Source of the DNA: Chryseobacterium sp. ISL-80
GTDB lineage: Bacteria; Bacillota; Bacilli; Bacillales; Cytobacillaceae
Direction of reading: 5' to 3'
Length of the DNA: 64,000 bases
Assembly (NCBI GenBank): GCA_018613055.1
Contig: JAGGQZ010000013.1
Location: 248,001-312,000 of the forward strand
In this document: piece by piece, positions 27,193 to 35,508 of the stretch
Position numbering within the stretch: position 1 is the stretch's first letter
Layout of the letters: every line of letters begins with the position of its first letter
Made by a program: the position numbers and the translations under genes
The notes under the pieces: generated by a model
What the model was told of the DNA's origin: nothing
Databases searched by the model: none
What the model saw: the letters and a program-made list of their open reading frames with translations, nothing else

Positions 27193-27996
27193 TTAGTTTT
27201 TGGAAATTAAATAATCAATGATATATTCAGCCCAGAGCTGATGGCCTTTTTCGTTTGGTTCACCGTTTGTAAGGTAATCATTTATTTCTGTCGTTGCAGG
27301 ATCAGGCCATGCTGTCCAATGGTCAAGATATGGAATATCATTTTGTCCGGCAAACTCTTTAAGGGCCTCTACCTGAACGGGGTAATATTTTGCGTTATAA
27401 ATCGGATTCGGTGGCTGTAGGATAACGACGGTATCCTGGTTTATTTCTTTAATAGTTTCCATTATAGTTTCAATATTGAGGTGTGAATTCTCTGCTCCCA
27501 CTCCAAAGGTGTTATCATTTAATGTGAAAGGCTCAAAAATGACTAAATCTGCATTTGCTTCGGCAATTTCGTCCTGATCCTCTTCCTGAACAACTTGAAG
27601 AGAAGTTTTTTCGTATTTTAATATTTCAATTGAAACGTTGTTTTCACCGTAAGTTTTGATTAACTCTTCTTTTGTTTGATAGGCCCATCCCTCTGGGTCC
27701 TCACCAATTGCACTAGAACCCGTCAACAGAATTCGATAAGGGCGGCCTTCTTCCTGGGCCTGTTTGAAAGTTTCAACTGCTTCCGTTGGCCAATTCTTAG
27801 TATATGATATGACTTCAGGTTCATTCTTTTCTTTCTCTAGGTTATTTACCTCGCGCTTTTTGGTGGGTTCTTTTTGAACAGTATTCGCCTTCGGCTCAGA
27901 AGCGGAAATCGTTGTTTTATTATCCCAATGAATATTCCCCCACAAGAGAACCCCTCCGCATAGGATCGCTAATAAAGTGGTTAAAAAAGCTTTCAT
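27193..27996 (-). CDS. membrane-anchored SGNH/GDSL hydrolase-like protein, active site degenerate
   Basis: The start is the ATG at 27996, six bases after GGAGG; the upstream in-frame TTG overlaps that ribosome site. The product has 267 residues. One N-terminal signal/anchor helix (about 3-22) has a Cys but no proper lipobox. A charged linker (35-65) leads to an SGNH-hydrolase fold with a block-I-like LLTGSSAIG (candidate nucleophile S95). The usual C-terminal DxxHPN block reads TNGEPNEKGH, so both the Asp and His positions look replaced. It may be a non-catalytic relative or use other residues. It diverges from the Wzz-type gene, and a link to polysaccharide acylation is only inferred from that position. 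Confidence 0.72.
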   Translation of the reverse strand: MKAFLTTLLAILCGGVLLWGNIHWDNKTTISASEPKANTVQKEPTKKREVNNLEKEKNEPEVISYTKNWPTEAVETFKQAQEEGRPYRILLTGSSAIGEDPEGWAYQTKEELIKTYGENNVSIEILKYEKTSLQVVQEEDQDEIAEANADLVIFEPFTLNDNTFGVGAENSHLNIETIMETIKEINQDTVVILQPPNPIYNAKYYPVQVEALKEFAGQNDIPYLDHWTAWPDPATTEINDYLTNGEPNEKGHQLWAEYIIDYLISKN

Positions 27997-28174
27997 ATAA
28001 ACCTCCAACTATTGAATTCGCCTTGATAAATCTTTAATGAACATTGTAAATAATTCCAAATGAAAAAAATGTCTTCACGCAACTGTAATATCCTGTTAAA
28101 TTTAATGAAGAGAAATGAAAAATTACATTATCATTAAAATTATGACAAGAAATTCAAAAAAATACAACAAATTA

Positions 28175-28183
28175 TGATATAAT
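28175..28183 (+). promoter_or_regulatory. extended -10 promoter of the polysaccharide operon
   Basis: TGATATAAT (extended -10, perfect TATAAT), 36 bp ahead of the Wzz-type start codon. No clear -35 box at 17 bp, as is common for extended -10 promoters. Confidence 0.55.
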
Positions 28184-28218
28184 ACTTCATGTTTTAATAC
28201 ATAGTGATGGAGGAGCAA

Positions 28219-28947
28219 ATGGAAGAGACTATTAGTTTAAAAGAATTGATGCAAACATTAAGGAAAAGAGTGAACCTTATTTTAGTCATTACTCTGATTT
28301 CCGTATTAATCAGCGGAATCATCAGTTTCTTTTTCCTTACACCTATATACCAGGCGTCCACTCAGTTGCTGGTTAACCAGACAAAAAGTGATCAATCTAG
28401 TTATAACGTCGGCGAGGTTCAGACAAACCTCCAGTTGATCAATACGTACAATGTCATCATCAAGAATGCAGCCATACTTGAACTAGTTAGCAAAGAACTT
28501 GATTTAGATATGTCGGCAGAAGAATTAAAAGGGAAAATCACCGTTCAAAGTGAACAAAACTCACAAGTTATCAATATTATTGTTCAAGACCCTGATGCCA
28601 AAAGGGCTGCTGACATTGCCAACAAAACAGCGGAAATATTCAAGGAAGAAAATATAAAAATATTCAAAATCGATAATGTAAATATCCTTGCTAAAGCAAA
28701 AGTTGGTGAGAAGCAGTCACCAGTCAAACCAAAGCCATTATTGAATATTGCAATTGCTCTAGTGGTAGGGTTAATGGCCGGAGTCGGTTTAGCGTTCTTG
28801 CTTGAGTACCTAGATAACACCATCAAGACAGAACAGGATATCGAAAAAATACTGGGAATGCCTGTATTAGGGGTAATTGCGACCATTGAAGATGTTAGAG
28901 ACCGAGGCAGCCGACAGGAAAGCAATACAAGAAAGAGGGGCGAGTAG
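28219..28947 (+). CDS. Wzz/YveK-type chain-length modulator and BY-kinase activator
   Basis: The start is the ATG at 28219, directly after GGAGGAG; the longer ORF from GTG 28204 would contain the ribosome site. The product has 242 residues with two membrane helices (about 17-40 and 170-192) flanking an extracellular Wzz domain. This is the CapA/EpsA/YwqC type. A basic C-terminal tail ends the protein; such tails activate the partner tyrosine kinase. It is the first gene of the exopolysaccharide operon, one base before the kinase start. Together with the kinase and phosphatase it would control polymer length and export. Confidence 0.92.
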   Translation: MEETISLKELMQTLRKRVNLILVITLISVLISGIISFFFLTPIYQASTQLLVNQTKSDQSSYNVGEVQTNLQLINTYNVIIKNAAILELVSKELDLDMSAEELKGKITVQSEQNSQVINIIVQDPDAKRAADIANKTAEIFKEENIKIFKIDNVNILAKAKVGEKQSPVKPKPLLNIAIALVVGLMAGVGLAFLLEYLDNTIKTEQDIEKILGMPVLGVIATIEDVRDRGSRQESNTRKRGE

Positions 28948-28948
28948 T

Positions 28949-29656
28949 ATGGCTCTAAATAAAAAAAGCATAAAGAAAACACTTATGGATAACAAGAGAA
29001 AGCTGATTACGAAACTTGATCCGAAATCGCCGATATCAGAGCAGTACAGGACAATCCGGACGAATATCCACTTTTCTTCTATTGATAAAGAAATCCATAC
29101 ACTGATGGTAACATCAACTGGTCCCGGGGAAGGAAAGTCGACGACAGCAGCCAATCTTGCGGTTACATTTGCCCAACAAGGAAAACAAACGCTGATCATC
29201 GATGCAGATATGAGGAAGCCGACAGTTCATTATACCTTCAATCAGACGAACACCACAGGCCTCACAAGTGTGTTGACGAATCAGATGCCTTTGATAGATG
29301 CGGTCAAGCTCACTGATGTAGCGAACTTGATGGTGCTTCCTAGTGGTCCGATCCCTCCGAACCCATCTGAATTATTGTCATCACGTGCAATGCAACAATT
29401 CATCGAGGAGGCTGTAAAGAATTTTTCAGTCGTTATTTTTGACACTCCGCCTGTTCTGGCGGTGACAGATGCCCAGATTCTTGCTAATCAATGTGATGGC
29501 ACAATCCTGGTAGTGAGCAGTGGGAAAACCGAGAATGAACAAGCAATCAAAGCGAAGGAACTACTTACAGCAGCCCAGGGGAAGCTCTTAGGTGTAGTCT
29601 TGAACAATAAGAAAATGGACGGAAAAGAACAATATTATTACTACGGGGCGAATTGA
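28949..29656 (+). CDS. bacterial tyrosine kinase (CpsD/CapB/EpsB type)
   Basis: The start is the ATG at 28949, with GAGGGG upstream; a longer in-frame extension overlaps the preceding gene and is rejected. The product has 235 residues. It contains a Walker A motif GPGEGKST (K63), a Walker A' LIIDADMRKP (D85, D87) and a Walker B VVIFDTPP. The C-terminal tyrosine cluster (Y229-Y232, KEQYYYYGAN) is the autophosphorylation site of this family. It acts at the membrane with the preceding modulator, and its phosphorylation cycle controls polysaccharide polymerisation. The protein phosphatase two steps downstream would reverse it. No oddities. Confidence 0.94.
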   Translation: MALNKKSIKKTLMDNKRKLITKLDPKSPISEQYRTIRTNIHFSSIDKEIHTLMVTSTGPGEGKSTTAANLAVTFAQQGKQTLIIDADMRKPTVHYTFNQTNTTGLTSVLTNQMPLIDAVKLTDVANLMVLPSGPIPPNPSELLSSRAMQQFIEEAVKNFSVVIFDTPPVLAVTDAQILANQCDGTILVVSSGKTENEQAIKAKELLTAAQGKLLGVVLNNKKMDGKEQYYYYGAN

Positions 29657-29754
29657 CAAGATTCGACAAATTTATCCCCTTGTAGGTATGTTAATAGAGT
29701 GCTAACATTATAAAAGTCTTAGAAAATTTACAATTAAAAGGAAGGGGTTTAGCG

Positions 29755-30519
29755 ATGATTGACATACATTGTCACATATTGCCGGGGATTGACGACGGTG
29801 CCAGGGGTCTTGATGATACACTTGATATGGCACGTGAAGCGGTGAATGAGGGTATCCATACTATCATCGCAACGCCTCACCACAAAAATAATAAATATGA
29901 TAATCCTCAAGGAATCATCCTTCAAAAAGTAGAGCAAGTAAACAAGGCGCTTTCAAATGAAGGGATTGATTTGAAAATCCTACCGGGACAGGAAGTAAGG
30001 ATCTACGGTGAAGTGATTGGAGACCTCGACAAAGAGGAGATTTTAACCCTGAATCATACTCAATACCTTTTTGTTGAATTCCCTTCAAACCATGTGCCGA
30101 GATATGCCGAGACCTTGTTGTTCGACCTTCAGCTTAAAGGAATTATACCGATTATTGTTCATCCAGAAAGAAATCAGGAGATCATCGAACGTCCTGAGGT
30201 CCTATATAACCTTGTGAAAAAGGGAGCATTGAGCCAGGTTACTGCTTCAAGTGTCAGTGGCCACTTCGGCAAGAAAATCAGAAACTTTTCCTTTCAACTG
30301 ATAGAAGCGAACCTTACCCATTTCATTGCTTCCGATGCCCACAATGTTAGCAGCAGAGGGTTTAAGATGGCTGAAACAATGGATGTTATTGAATCAAAAT
30401 ACGGAATAGACCTAGTCTACTTCTTTCAAGATAATGCGGAACTACTACTTCAAGGAAACCATGTTTATCAGGAGACACCCGAACTCATCAAAAAGAAAAA
30501 GTTCCTCGGAATTTTTTAA
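29755..30519 (+). CDS. PHP-type manganese-dependent tyrosine-protein phosphatase (CpsB/YwqE)
   Basis: A 254-residue cytoplasmic PHP-domain phosphatase of the CpsB/CapC/YwqE family, which dephosphorylates the BY-kinase. The N-terminal MIDIHCHILPGIDDG carries the first metal ligands (H5, H7). ATPHH, GQEVRI, HPERN and SDAHN motifs complete the metal site. AAGGAAGGGG lies before the ATG. It follows the kinase after about 100 bp that hold no terminator, so the three genes form one unit. The EAR-like leader RNA begins right after it. Confidence 0.93.
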   Translation: MIDIHCHILPGIDDGARGLDDTLDMAREAVNEGIHTIIATPHHKNNKYDNPQGIILQKVEQVNKALSNEGIDLKILPGQEVRIYGEVIGDLDKEEILTLNHTQYLFVEFPSNHVPRYAETLLFDLQLKGIIPIIVHPERNQEIIERPEVLYNLVKKGALSQVTASSVSGHFGKKIRNFSFQLIEANLTHFIASDAHNVSSRGFKMAETMDVIESKYGIDLVYFFQDNAELLLQGNHVYQETPELIKKKKFLGIF

Positions 30520-30557
30520 CCGACTTCCAGATTTAACATATTAATTGTCAGAAGAAT

Positions 30558-30680
30558 TGACCGGCGATGCCTCCTGCCCGTTACCAATGGAGGCACTCGA
30601 CCATGCTGTGGGATACAAACCTGTACTCCTTAGACACTTCGGTTGTCAATAGTGTGGTGTGAGGGTGGGTTAAATGCCCA
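30558..30680 (+). ncRNA. EAR-like (epsC-associated) antitermination RNA
   Basis: A structured intergenic segment between the phosphatase and the epsC-type gene, exactly the place where the EAR RNA (Rfam epsC family) sits in Bacillales eps operons. I see a GCCTCC / GGAGGC hairpin (30569-30594) with a C-rich loop and a GGATACA / TGTACTCC hairpin (30611-30629, one bulge). A GACAC / GTTGTC hairpin capped by a UUCG tetraloop (30633-30647) follows. A GGTGGGTT run (30664-30671) could pair with the first loop (GCCCGTTACC) as a pseudoknot. EAR lets RNA polymerase read through distal terminators. Assignment rests on position and structure; I could not run a covariance model. Confidence 0.7.
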
Positions 30681-30779
30681 AAAAACATTGTTAAGATTTT
30701 GTGATTTTCTCCAGTCATTTTTAGACTTGGAGATTTTAGTAATATGTCAAAGAATCAAATCTTTAAAATAAGCCTTAAT

Positions 30780-30837
30780 AAATATCTAATGAAAGTACAT
30801 GTCAAAATACATGGGTTTCCATTAGATATTTATTTTT
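30780..30837 (+). terminator. long AU-rich hairpin upstream of the epsC-type gene
   Basis: AAATATCTAATG / CATTAGATATTT 12-bp perfect outer stem with an inner ACATGT / ACATG arm, followed by ATTTTT. It looks like an intrinsic terminator between the EAR-like RNA and the next gene, and is a likely read-through target. Confidence 0.65.
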
Positions 30838-30889
30838 GTCAGTGTGTCTTTAATAAAGGAAAGTGTTAAAAATTAAAAGGGGGAATACG

Positions 30890-32710
30890 ATGAGTTACCA
30901 TAAACGTTTGCTATTTTTAGCCGGTCTTGATTCGTTGATTGTCTTGTCTGCAATCTACCTAAGTTACATACCACTTCATCCGTCACTTGAAACCTTCAGT
31001 TACGAAGATCTTTTTATAAGTACGATAGTCTTAGTCAGCAGCTATCATTTATTCGCATCACTTTTACAGCTTTATAACAAGGCATGGGAGTATGCGAGTA
31101 TAGGAGAGTTGGTAGGTATTTTTAGGGCAGTATCACTTGCAGTCCTGTCGGTAACATTATTCCAATTGGCATTCGGTTTGCCGGTTTATGGTAGAGTGCT
31201 CTTTAGTGCGTGGTCAATTCTCGTTTTAATGATTGGAGGCTCACGCTTCATCTGGAGAATCTATCGTGACAGATATATCAAGCCAGCTCATGATATGAAA
31301 CGAGTATTGATAGTTGGTGCCGGACAGGCTGGGTCATTACTGGCGAGGCAAATAAAGAATAACCCGGAACTAGGAATGGTAACTGCTGCTTTTATCGATG
31401 ACGACCTGCGTAAATACAAACTTTATATTCTTGGTATTCCTGTAGCTGGAACATCGAAGGATATTACAGCTACGGTTGAAAAATATCAAATTGATAAAAT
31501 CGTCATTGCGATTCCTTCTTTAAATAGGGAGGAACTGAATCGTATATTTGAAGAATGCGCGAAAACAAATGTTAAAACGCAGATCATGCCTAAGATTGAA
31601 GACGTAATGCTTGGAAAGGTAGCAGTCAGTCAGTTCCGTGATGTAGAGGTCGAAGATTTGCTAGGACGTGAGCCAATAAAGTTGGATATTGACAGTATTT
31701 CTGAATATGTTTCAGGCAAAACAGTGCTTGTTACAGGCGCAGGGGGTTCGATAGGTTCTGAAATCTGCCGCCAGATTTGCAGTTTCAGCCCTGGGAAATT
31801 AGTGCTTGTTGGTCATGGTGAAAACAGTATTTATACAATTGATATGGAGCTGCGAAACCAATATGGACAAGCAATTGAGATAATCCCAGTTATTGGGGAT
31901 GTCCAGGATCGTGACCGGATGTTCGAAATTATGGAAGAATATCAACCGAATGTTGTTTACCATGCTGCTGCGCATAAGCATGTGCCATTAATGGAGTACA
32001 ATCCTAGAGAAGCAGTAAAGAATAATGTATTCGGAACGAAAAACGTCGCTGAAGCAGCAGACACATTTAATGTTGAAACGTTTGTACTAGTATCGACAGA
32101 CAAAGCGGTAAATCCTACGAACGTAATGGGATCAACCAAGCGAATTGCTGAGATGATTATTCAGCAATTGGCTCAGCACAGTAAAACGAAATTTGTTGCT
32201 GTCCGTTTTGGTAATGTTCTTGGCAGCCGTGGAAGTGTTATCCCACTATTTAAAAAACAAATTCAGGCTGGCGGACCGGTTACGGTTACTCATCCTGATA
32301 TGACAAGATACTTTATGACAATTCCAGAAGCTTCAAGACTCGTCATCCAGGCGGGATCACTTGCTCGTGGAGGTGAAATCTTTGTGCTTGACATGGGTGA
32401 GCCTGTGAAAATCACAGACCTTGCTAAAAATCTGATCAGATTGTCTGGATATACAATAGAAGAAATCGGCATCAAGTACTCAGGATTGCGACCAGGTGAG
32501 AAGATGTTTGAGGAGTTGTTGAATGAGAAGGAGATTCATCCAGAGCCAATCTTTCCGAAGATTTTTATTGGGAAAGCTGTATTGGATCAGGAAGAAGAAA
32601 TTATTTACCTTTTGGAGCAATTTGAGAATTTTACATCTCCTCAACTGAAAGAGTATGTTATTAATCTGGCTAATCGGAAAAAGAATAAGATTTTTTTGGT
32701 AGCGAAGTAA
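30890..32710 (+). CDS. EpsC/CapD-type membrane NDP-sugar 4,6-dehydratase
   Basis: The start is the ATG at 30890, after AAAAGGGGG; the in-frame GTG at 30863 is upstream of that site. The product has 606 residues. Four membrane helices (about 8-125) are followed by a CoA-binding-like Rossmann domain and then an extended SDR domain. The SDR domain has the NAD motif TGAGGSIG and STDKAVNPTNVMGSTKR, in which Met replaces the usual catalytic Tyr. That change is typical of UDP-GlcNAc 4,6-dehydratases (PglF/EpsC type). It makes a UDP-4-keto-6-deoxy sugar for the first repeat-unit sugar. It lies downstream of the EAR-like RNA and 16 bp before galU. Confidence 0.9.
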   Translation: MSYHKRLLFLAGLDSLIVLSAIYLSYIPLHPSLETFSYEDLFISTIVLVSSYHLFASLLQLYNKAWEYASIGELVGIFRAVSLAVLSVTLFQLAFGLPVYGRVLFSAWSILVLMIGGSRFIWRIYRDRYIKPAHDMKRVLIVGAGQAGSLLARQIKNNPELGMVTAAFIDDDLRKYKLYILGIPVAGTSKDITATVEKYQIDKIVIAIPSLNREELNRIFEECAKTNVKTQIMPKIEDVMLGKVAVSQFRDVEVEDLLGREPIKLDIDSISEYVSGKTVLVTGAGGSIGSEICRQICSFSPGKLVLVGHGENSIYTIDMELRNQYGQAIEIIPVIGDVQDRDRMFEIMEEYQPNVVYHAAAHKHVPLMEYNPREAVKNNVFGTKNVAEAADTFNVETFVLVSTDKAVNPTNVMGSTKRIAEMIIQQLAQHSKTKFVAVRFGNVLGSRGSVIPLFKKQIQAGGPVTVTHPDMTRYFMTIPEASRLVIQAGSLARGGEIFVLDMGEPVKITDLAKNLIRLSGYTIEEIGIKYSGLRPGEKMFEELLNEKEIHPEPIFPKIFIGKAVLDQEEEIIYLLEQFENFTSPQLKEYVINLANRKKNKIFLVAK

Positions 32711-32726
32711 TGAGGAGGCATAATTA

Positions 32727-33605
32727 GTGAAGAAAGTGAGAAAAGCAATTATTCCGGCGGCAGGGCTAGGAACAAGGTTTTTGCCAGCAACGAAAGCAAT
32801 GCCAAAAGAAATGTTGCCGATAGTTGATAAACCCACTATTCAATACATAGTTGAAGAGGCGGTTGCTTCAGGTATTGAGGATATTATCATTGTTACAGGG
32901 AAAGGAAAGCGCGCGATAGAGGATCATTTTGATTTTGCTCATGAGCTTGAACAGAACCTTTTGGAGAAGGGTAAGTTGGATATTCTTGAAAAGGTTCGTT
33001 ATTCTACTAACCTTGCGGATATTCATTATATTCGGCAAAAAGAGCCTAAAGGTCTAGGTCATGCAGTATGGTGTGCGCGTAACTTTATTGGAGATGAGCC
33101 ATTTGCTGTATTGCTAGGTGATGACATCGTGAAAAGTGATACACCTTGTCTTCGTCAGTTAATAGACCAGTATGAACAAACACATTCTTCTATGATTGGT
33201 GTTCAAACTGTGCCGAATGAGGAAACGCATCGTTATGGAATTGTTGAACCTTCTATTCAGATTGGAAGAAGATATCAGGTTGAAAACTTTGTCGAGAAAC
33301 CTGCGCATGGAACTGCTCCTTCAAATCTTGCAATTATGGGAAGGTATATTCTTACACCTGAGATTTTCATGTTCCTGGACGCAATGGAAACAGGTGCTGG
33401 TGGGGAGATTCAGCTGACGGATGCGATTCAGAAGTTGAACCAGACTCAACGAGTGTTTGCTTATGATTTTGAAGGAAAGCGATATGATGTTGGGGAGAAG
33501 ATTGGGTTCGTGAAGACTACAGTGGATTTTGCGTTGCAGAATGAAGAGCTGCGATCTGATTTGCTTGCCTATCTGGTTGAGGTGTTGGCAAAAGAAAAAG
33601 TTTAA
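32727..33605 (+). CDS. galU: UTP-glucose-1-phosphate uridylyltransferase
   Basis: A 292-residue enzyme of the GalU/GtaB family that makes UDP-glucose from UTP and glucose-1-phosphate. The N-terminal [21 protein letters not shown] nucleotide-binding segment, LLGDD, EKP and [10 protein letters not shown] motifs are all present. The GTG start has GAGGAGG at good spacing. UDP-glucose would feed galE downstream, teichoic acid glucosylation and glycolipid anchors. It is the last gene before a clear terminator and a change to strongly A+T-rich glycosyltransferase genes. Confidence 0.95.
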   Translation: MKKVRKAIIPAAGLGTRFLPATKAMPKEMLPIVDKPTIQYIVEEAVASGIEDIIIVTGKGKRAIEDHFDFAHELEQNLLEKGKLDILEKVRYSTNLADIHYIRQKEPKGLGHAVWCARNFIGDEPFAVLLGDDIVKSDTPCLRQLIDQYEQTHSSMIGVQTVPNEETHRYGIVEPSIQIGRRYQVENFVEKPAHGTAPSNLAIMGRYILTPEIFMFLDAMETGAGGEIQLTDAIQKLNQTQRVFAYDFEGKRYDVGEKIGFVKTTVDFALQNEELRSDLLAYLVEVLAKEKV

Positions 33606-33616
33606 TATTATTGATT

Positions 33617-33658
33617 AACCCGGGTTCTCTTGAATATAAGAGATCCGGGGTGTTTTTT
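33617..33658 (+). terminator. terminator after galU
   Basis: AACCCGGGTTCTCTT paired with AAGAGATCCGGGGT (nearly perfect), followed by GTTTTTT. It separates galU from the variable glycosyltransferase block, so read-through or a new promoter is required there. Confidence 0.88.
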
Positions 33659-34012
33659 GAGTGCTTTCTGAGATAAATCCTTTACAAGTGATTAGTGAAA
33701 TATAGTTAGAAAGGTTTATGAGGGATACAAGAGGTTACGGTGAGAGTTGTTAGCTGTTTTGTCTCATATTCAGAAAGTTTAATGGTTGCTGTTCCTTCCT
33801 TTGATCGTTTTACGATGGAGCTATAAAGAACGTAATGTGAGATTAATGAGACAAGTTGATAAAAATCACGAAGAGTTTCCGGTGGCCTTAACATTTGTTA
33901 ATTGGGAAGTTTTGTGTATCAATGTTTAGTAGTTTAGTAGTTGGTTAGAACGGGGTCCAATTTATCTACTTAAGTCCTAAATTACTAAATATTTATTAGG
34001 GAGTGTGACATT
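33659..34012. other. intergenic stretch, possible decayed coding remnant
   Basis: About 350 bp between the galU terminator and the sugar transferase. A minus-strand frame of 62 codons (33706-33894) is open but has no ribosome site. I see no inverted repeats or transposase motifs and no convincing promoter. It marks the junction between the conserved and A+T-rich variable parts and may be debris from past exchange. Confidence 0.4.
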
Positions 34013-34642
34013 ATGTATTTTAAAATAAAAAGACTGCTAGATATTATTCTTTCTTTATTAGGACTTATAGTTTTATCTCCTATTTTCTTAATGCTAGTTA
34101 TCGCCATCAAAATCGATTCAAGAGGCCCGGTACTGTTTAAGCAGAAACGGATAGGAATTAACAAAACGCATTTTAATATATTAAAATTCAGGACTATGAC
34201 AGTAGATACTCCTAATGACACACCTACTCATCTATTAACAGATCCGGAGCAGTACATTACAAGAGTGGGTAAGTTCTTGAGAAGAACTTCACTTGATGAA
34301 CTACCGCAAATTTGGAATATCTTTGCTGGGCATATGAGTATTATTGGGCCAAGGCCAGCACTGTGGAATCAGTACGATTTAATCGCTGAACGAGATAAAT
34401 ATGGTGCCAATAATATACCTCCCGGACTAACAGGTTGGGCACAAATCAATGGGCGTGATGAGCTTCCGATTGAAGTTAAAGCAAAGTTAGATGGGTATTA
34501 TGTTGAGAAAATTAGTTTTCGAATGGATGTCAGGTGCTTTCTTGAAACTATTATAAGTGTTGCAAAAAGTGACGGGGTTGTTGAGGGTGGTACTGGCGTT
34601 AAGAAAGAAAATGCCGGTATTAAGGAGAGAGCTTTTAAATGA
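34013..34642 (+). CDS. initiating sugar phosphotransferase (undecaprenyl-phosphate, WcaJ/EpsL type)
   Basis: A 209-residue Bac_transf enzyme that moves a sugar-1-phosphate onto undecaprenyl phosphate to start the polysaccharide repeat unit. It has one N-terminal membrane segment (about 10-35), then the catalytic helix region with KFRTM and the family signatures RRTSLDELPQ, IIGPRP and PGLTGWAQINGR. It is the short monotopic form. With a 4,6-dehydratase and a reductase next door, the first sugar may be a 6-deoxy-amino sugar. GGGAG precedes the ATG, and the stop overlaps the next start (ATGA). Confidence 0.93.
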   Translation: MYFKIKRLLDIILSLLGLIVLSPIFLMLVIAIKIDSRGPVLFKQKRIGINKTHFNILKFRTMTVDTPNDTPTHLLTDPEQYITRVGKFLRRTSLDELPQIWNIFAGHMSIIGPRPALWNQYDLIAERDKYGANNIPPGLTGWAQINGRDELPIEVKAKLDGYYVEKISFRMDVRCFLETIISVAKSDGVVEGGTGVKKENAGIKERAFK

Positions 34643-35508
34643 AAAAATTATTGATTACTGGCAAGAATAGCTATGTGGGTAGGAGTCTTGAAAATTGGCT
34701 TGAAAAATATCCCAACAAATTTATGATAGATTCAATAAGCCTAAGAAATGATTTGTGGAAGGAAAAAGATTTTTCAAAATATGATGTAGTATTTCATGTG
34801 GCTGGAATTGCACACGTTTCAACTGATCCGAAAATGGAGGATCTATACTATAAAGTAAATCGTGATCTTGCAATAGAAACTGCTAAAAAAGCTAGAGCGG
34901 ATGGTGTTAAGCAGTTTATTTTTATGAGTAGCATTATTGTATATGGTGATAGTAGTAGAGATAATAAAGTTATCGATAAAAATACAGTACCTTCTCCGAG
35001 TAACTTTTATGGAAATAGTAAGTTACAGGCAGAAGAGGCAATTATAAGTATGAGTAGTGATACTTTCAAAGTAGTTATTATAAGGCCACCGATGATTTAT
35101 GGAAGGGGTTCTAAAGGCAATTATTCAAAACTTGCAAAAGTAGCTCAAAAACTACCGGTATTTCCCAAAGTCGATAATCAGAGAAGTATTCTTCATATTG
35201 ATAATCTTTGTGAGTTTATAAGAATAATGATTATTAATGATGAAAGCGGGATATTCTTCCCGCAAAATAGTGAGTACGTTAAGACTAGTGAGCTTGTAAA
35301 GTTGATAGCTGAAGCTCATGGTAAGAGGATATTACTCACAGAGTTGTTCAATCCGTTTTTGAAATTACTCGGTTTGAAGTTAGGGATTATTAACAAAATA
35401 TTTGGTAATCTAGTAGTCGAAAAAAACATGAGTAATTATATAGTGGATTATAGAATTAGGAATCTTAAACAATCTATTAATGTCACTGAATTGGAGAGTG
35501 AGGAATGA
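34639..35508 (+). CDS. NAD-dependent epimerase/dehydratase (probable C4 reductase)
   Basis: A 289-residue extended SDR-family enzyme. The N-terminal LLITGKNSYVGRSL is a slightly atypical NAD-binding loop. FHVAG, MSSIIVYG and NFYGNSK (the YxxxK catalytic pair) follow. Relatives in polysaccharide loci reduce or epimerise 4-keto sugars made by EpsC/CapD-type dehydratases. It overlaps its neighbours by four bases on both sides (ATGA), so it is translated together with the initiating transferase and the next glycosyltransferase. The exact sugar product cannot be read from sequence. Confidence 0.82.
   Translation: MKKLLITGKNSYVGRSLENWLEKYPNKFMIDSISLRNDLWKEKDFSKYDVVFHVAGIAHVSTDPKMEDLYYKVNRDLAIETAKKARADGVKQFIFMSSIIVYGDSSRDNKVIDKNTVPSPSNFYGNSKLQAEEAIISMSSDTFKVVIIRPPMIYGRGSKGNYSKLAKVAQKLPVFPKVDNQRSILHIDNLCEFIRIMIINDESGIFFPQNSEYVKTSELVKLIAEAHGKRILLTELFNPFLKLLGLKLGIINKIFGNLVVEKNMSNYIVDYRIRNLKQSINVTELESEE

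Noticed and set aside
28584-29199. Two long minus-strand frames over the Wzz and kinase genes
   Set aside because: Antisense shadows without ribosome sites; the sense genes have complete family motifs.
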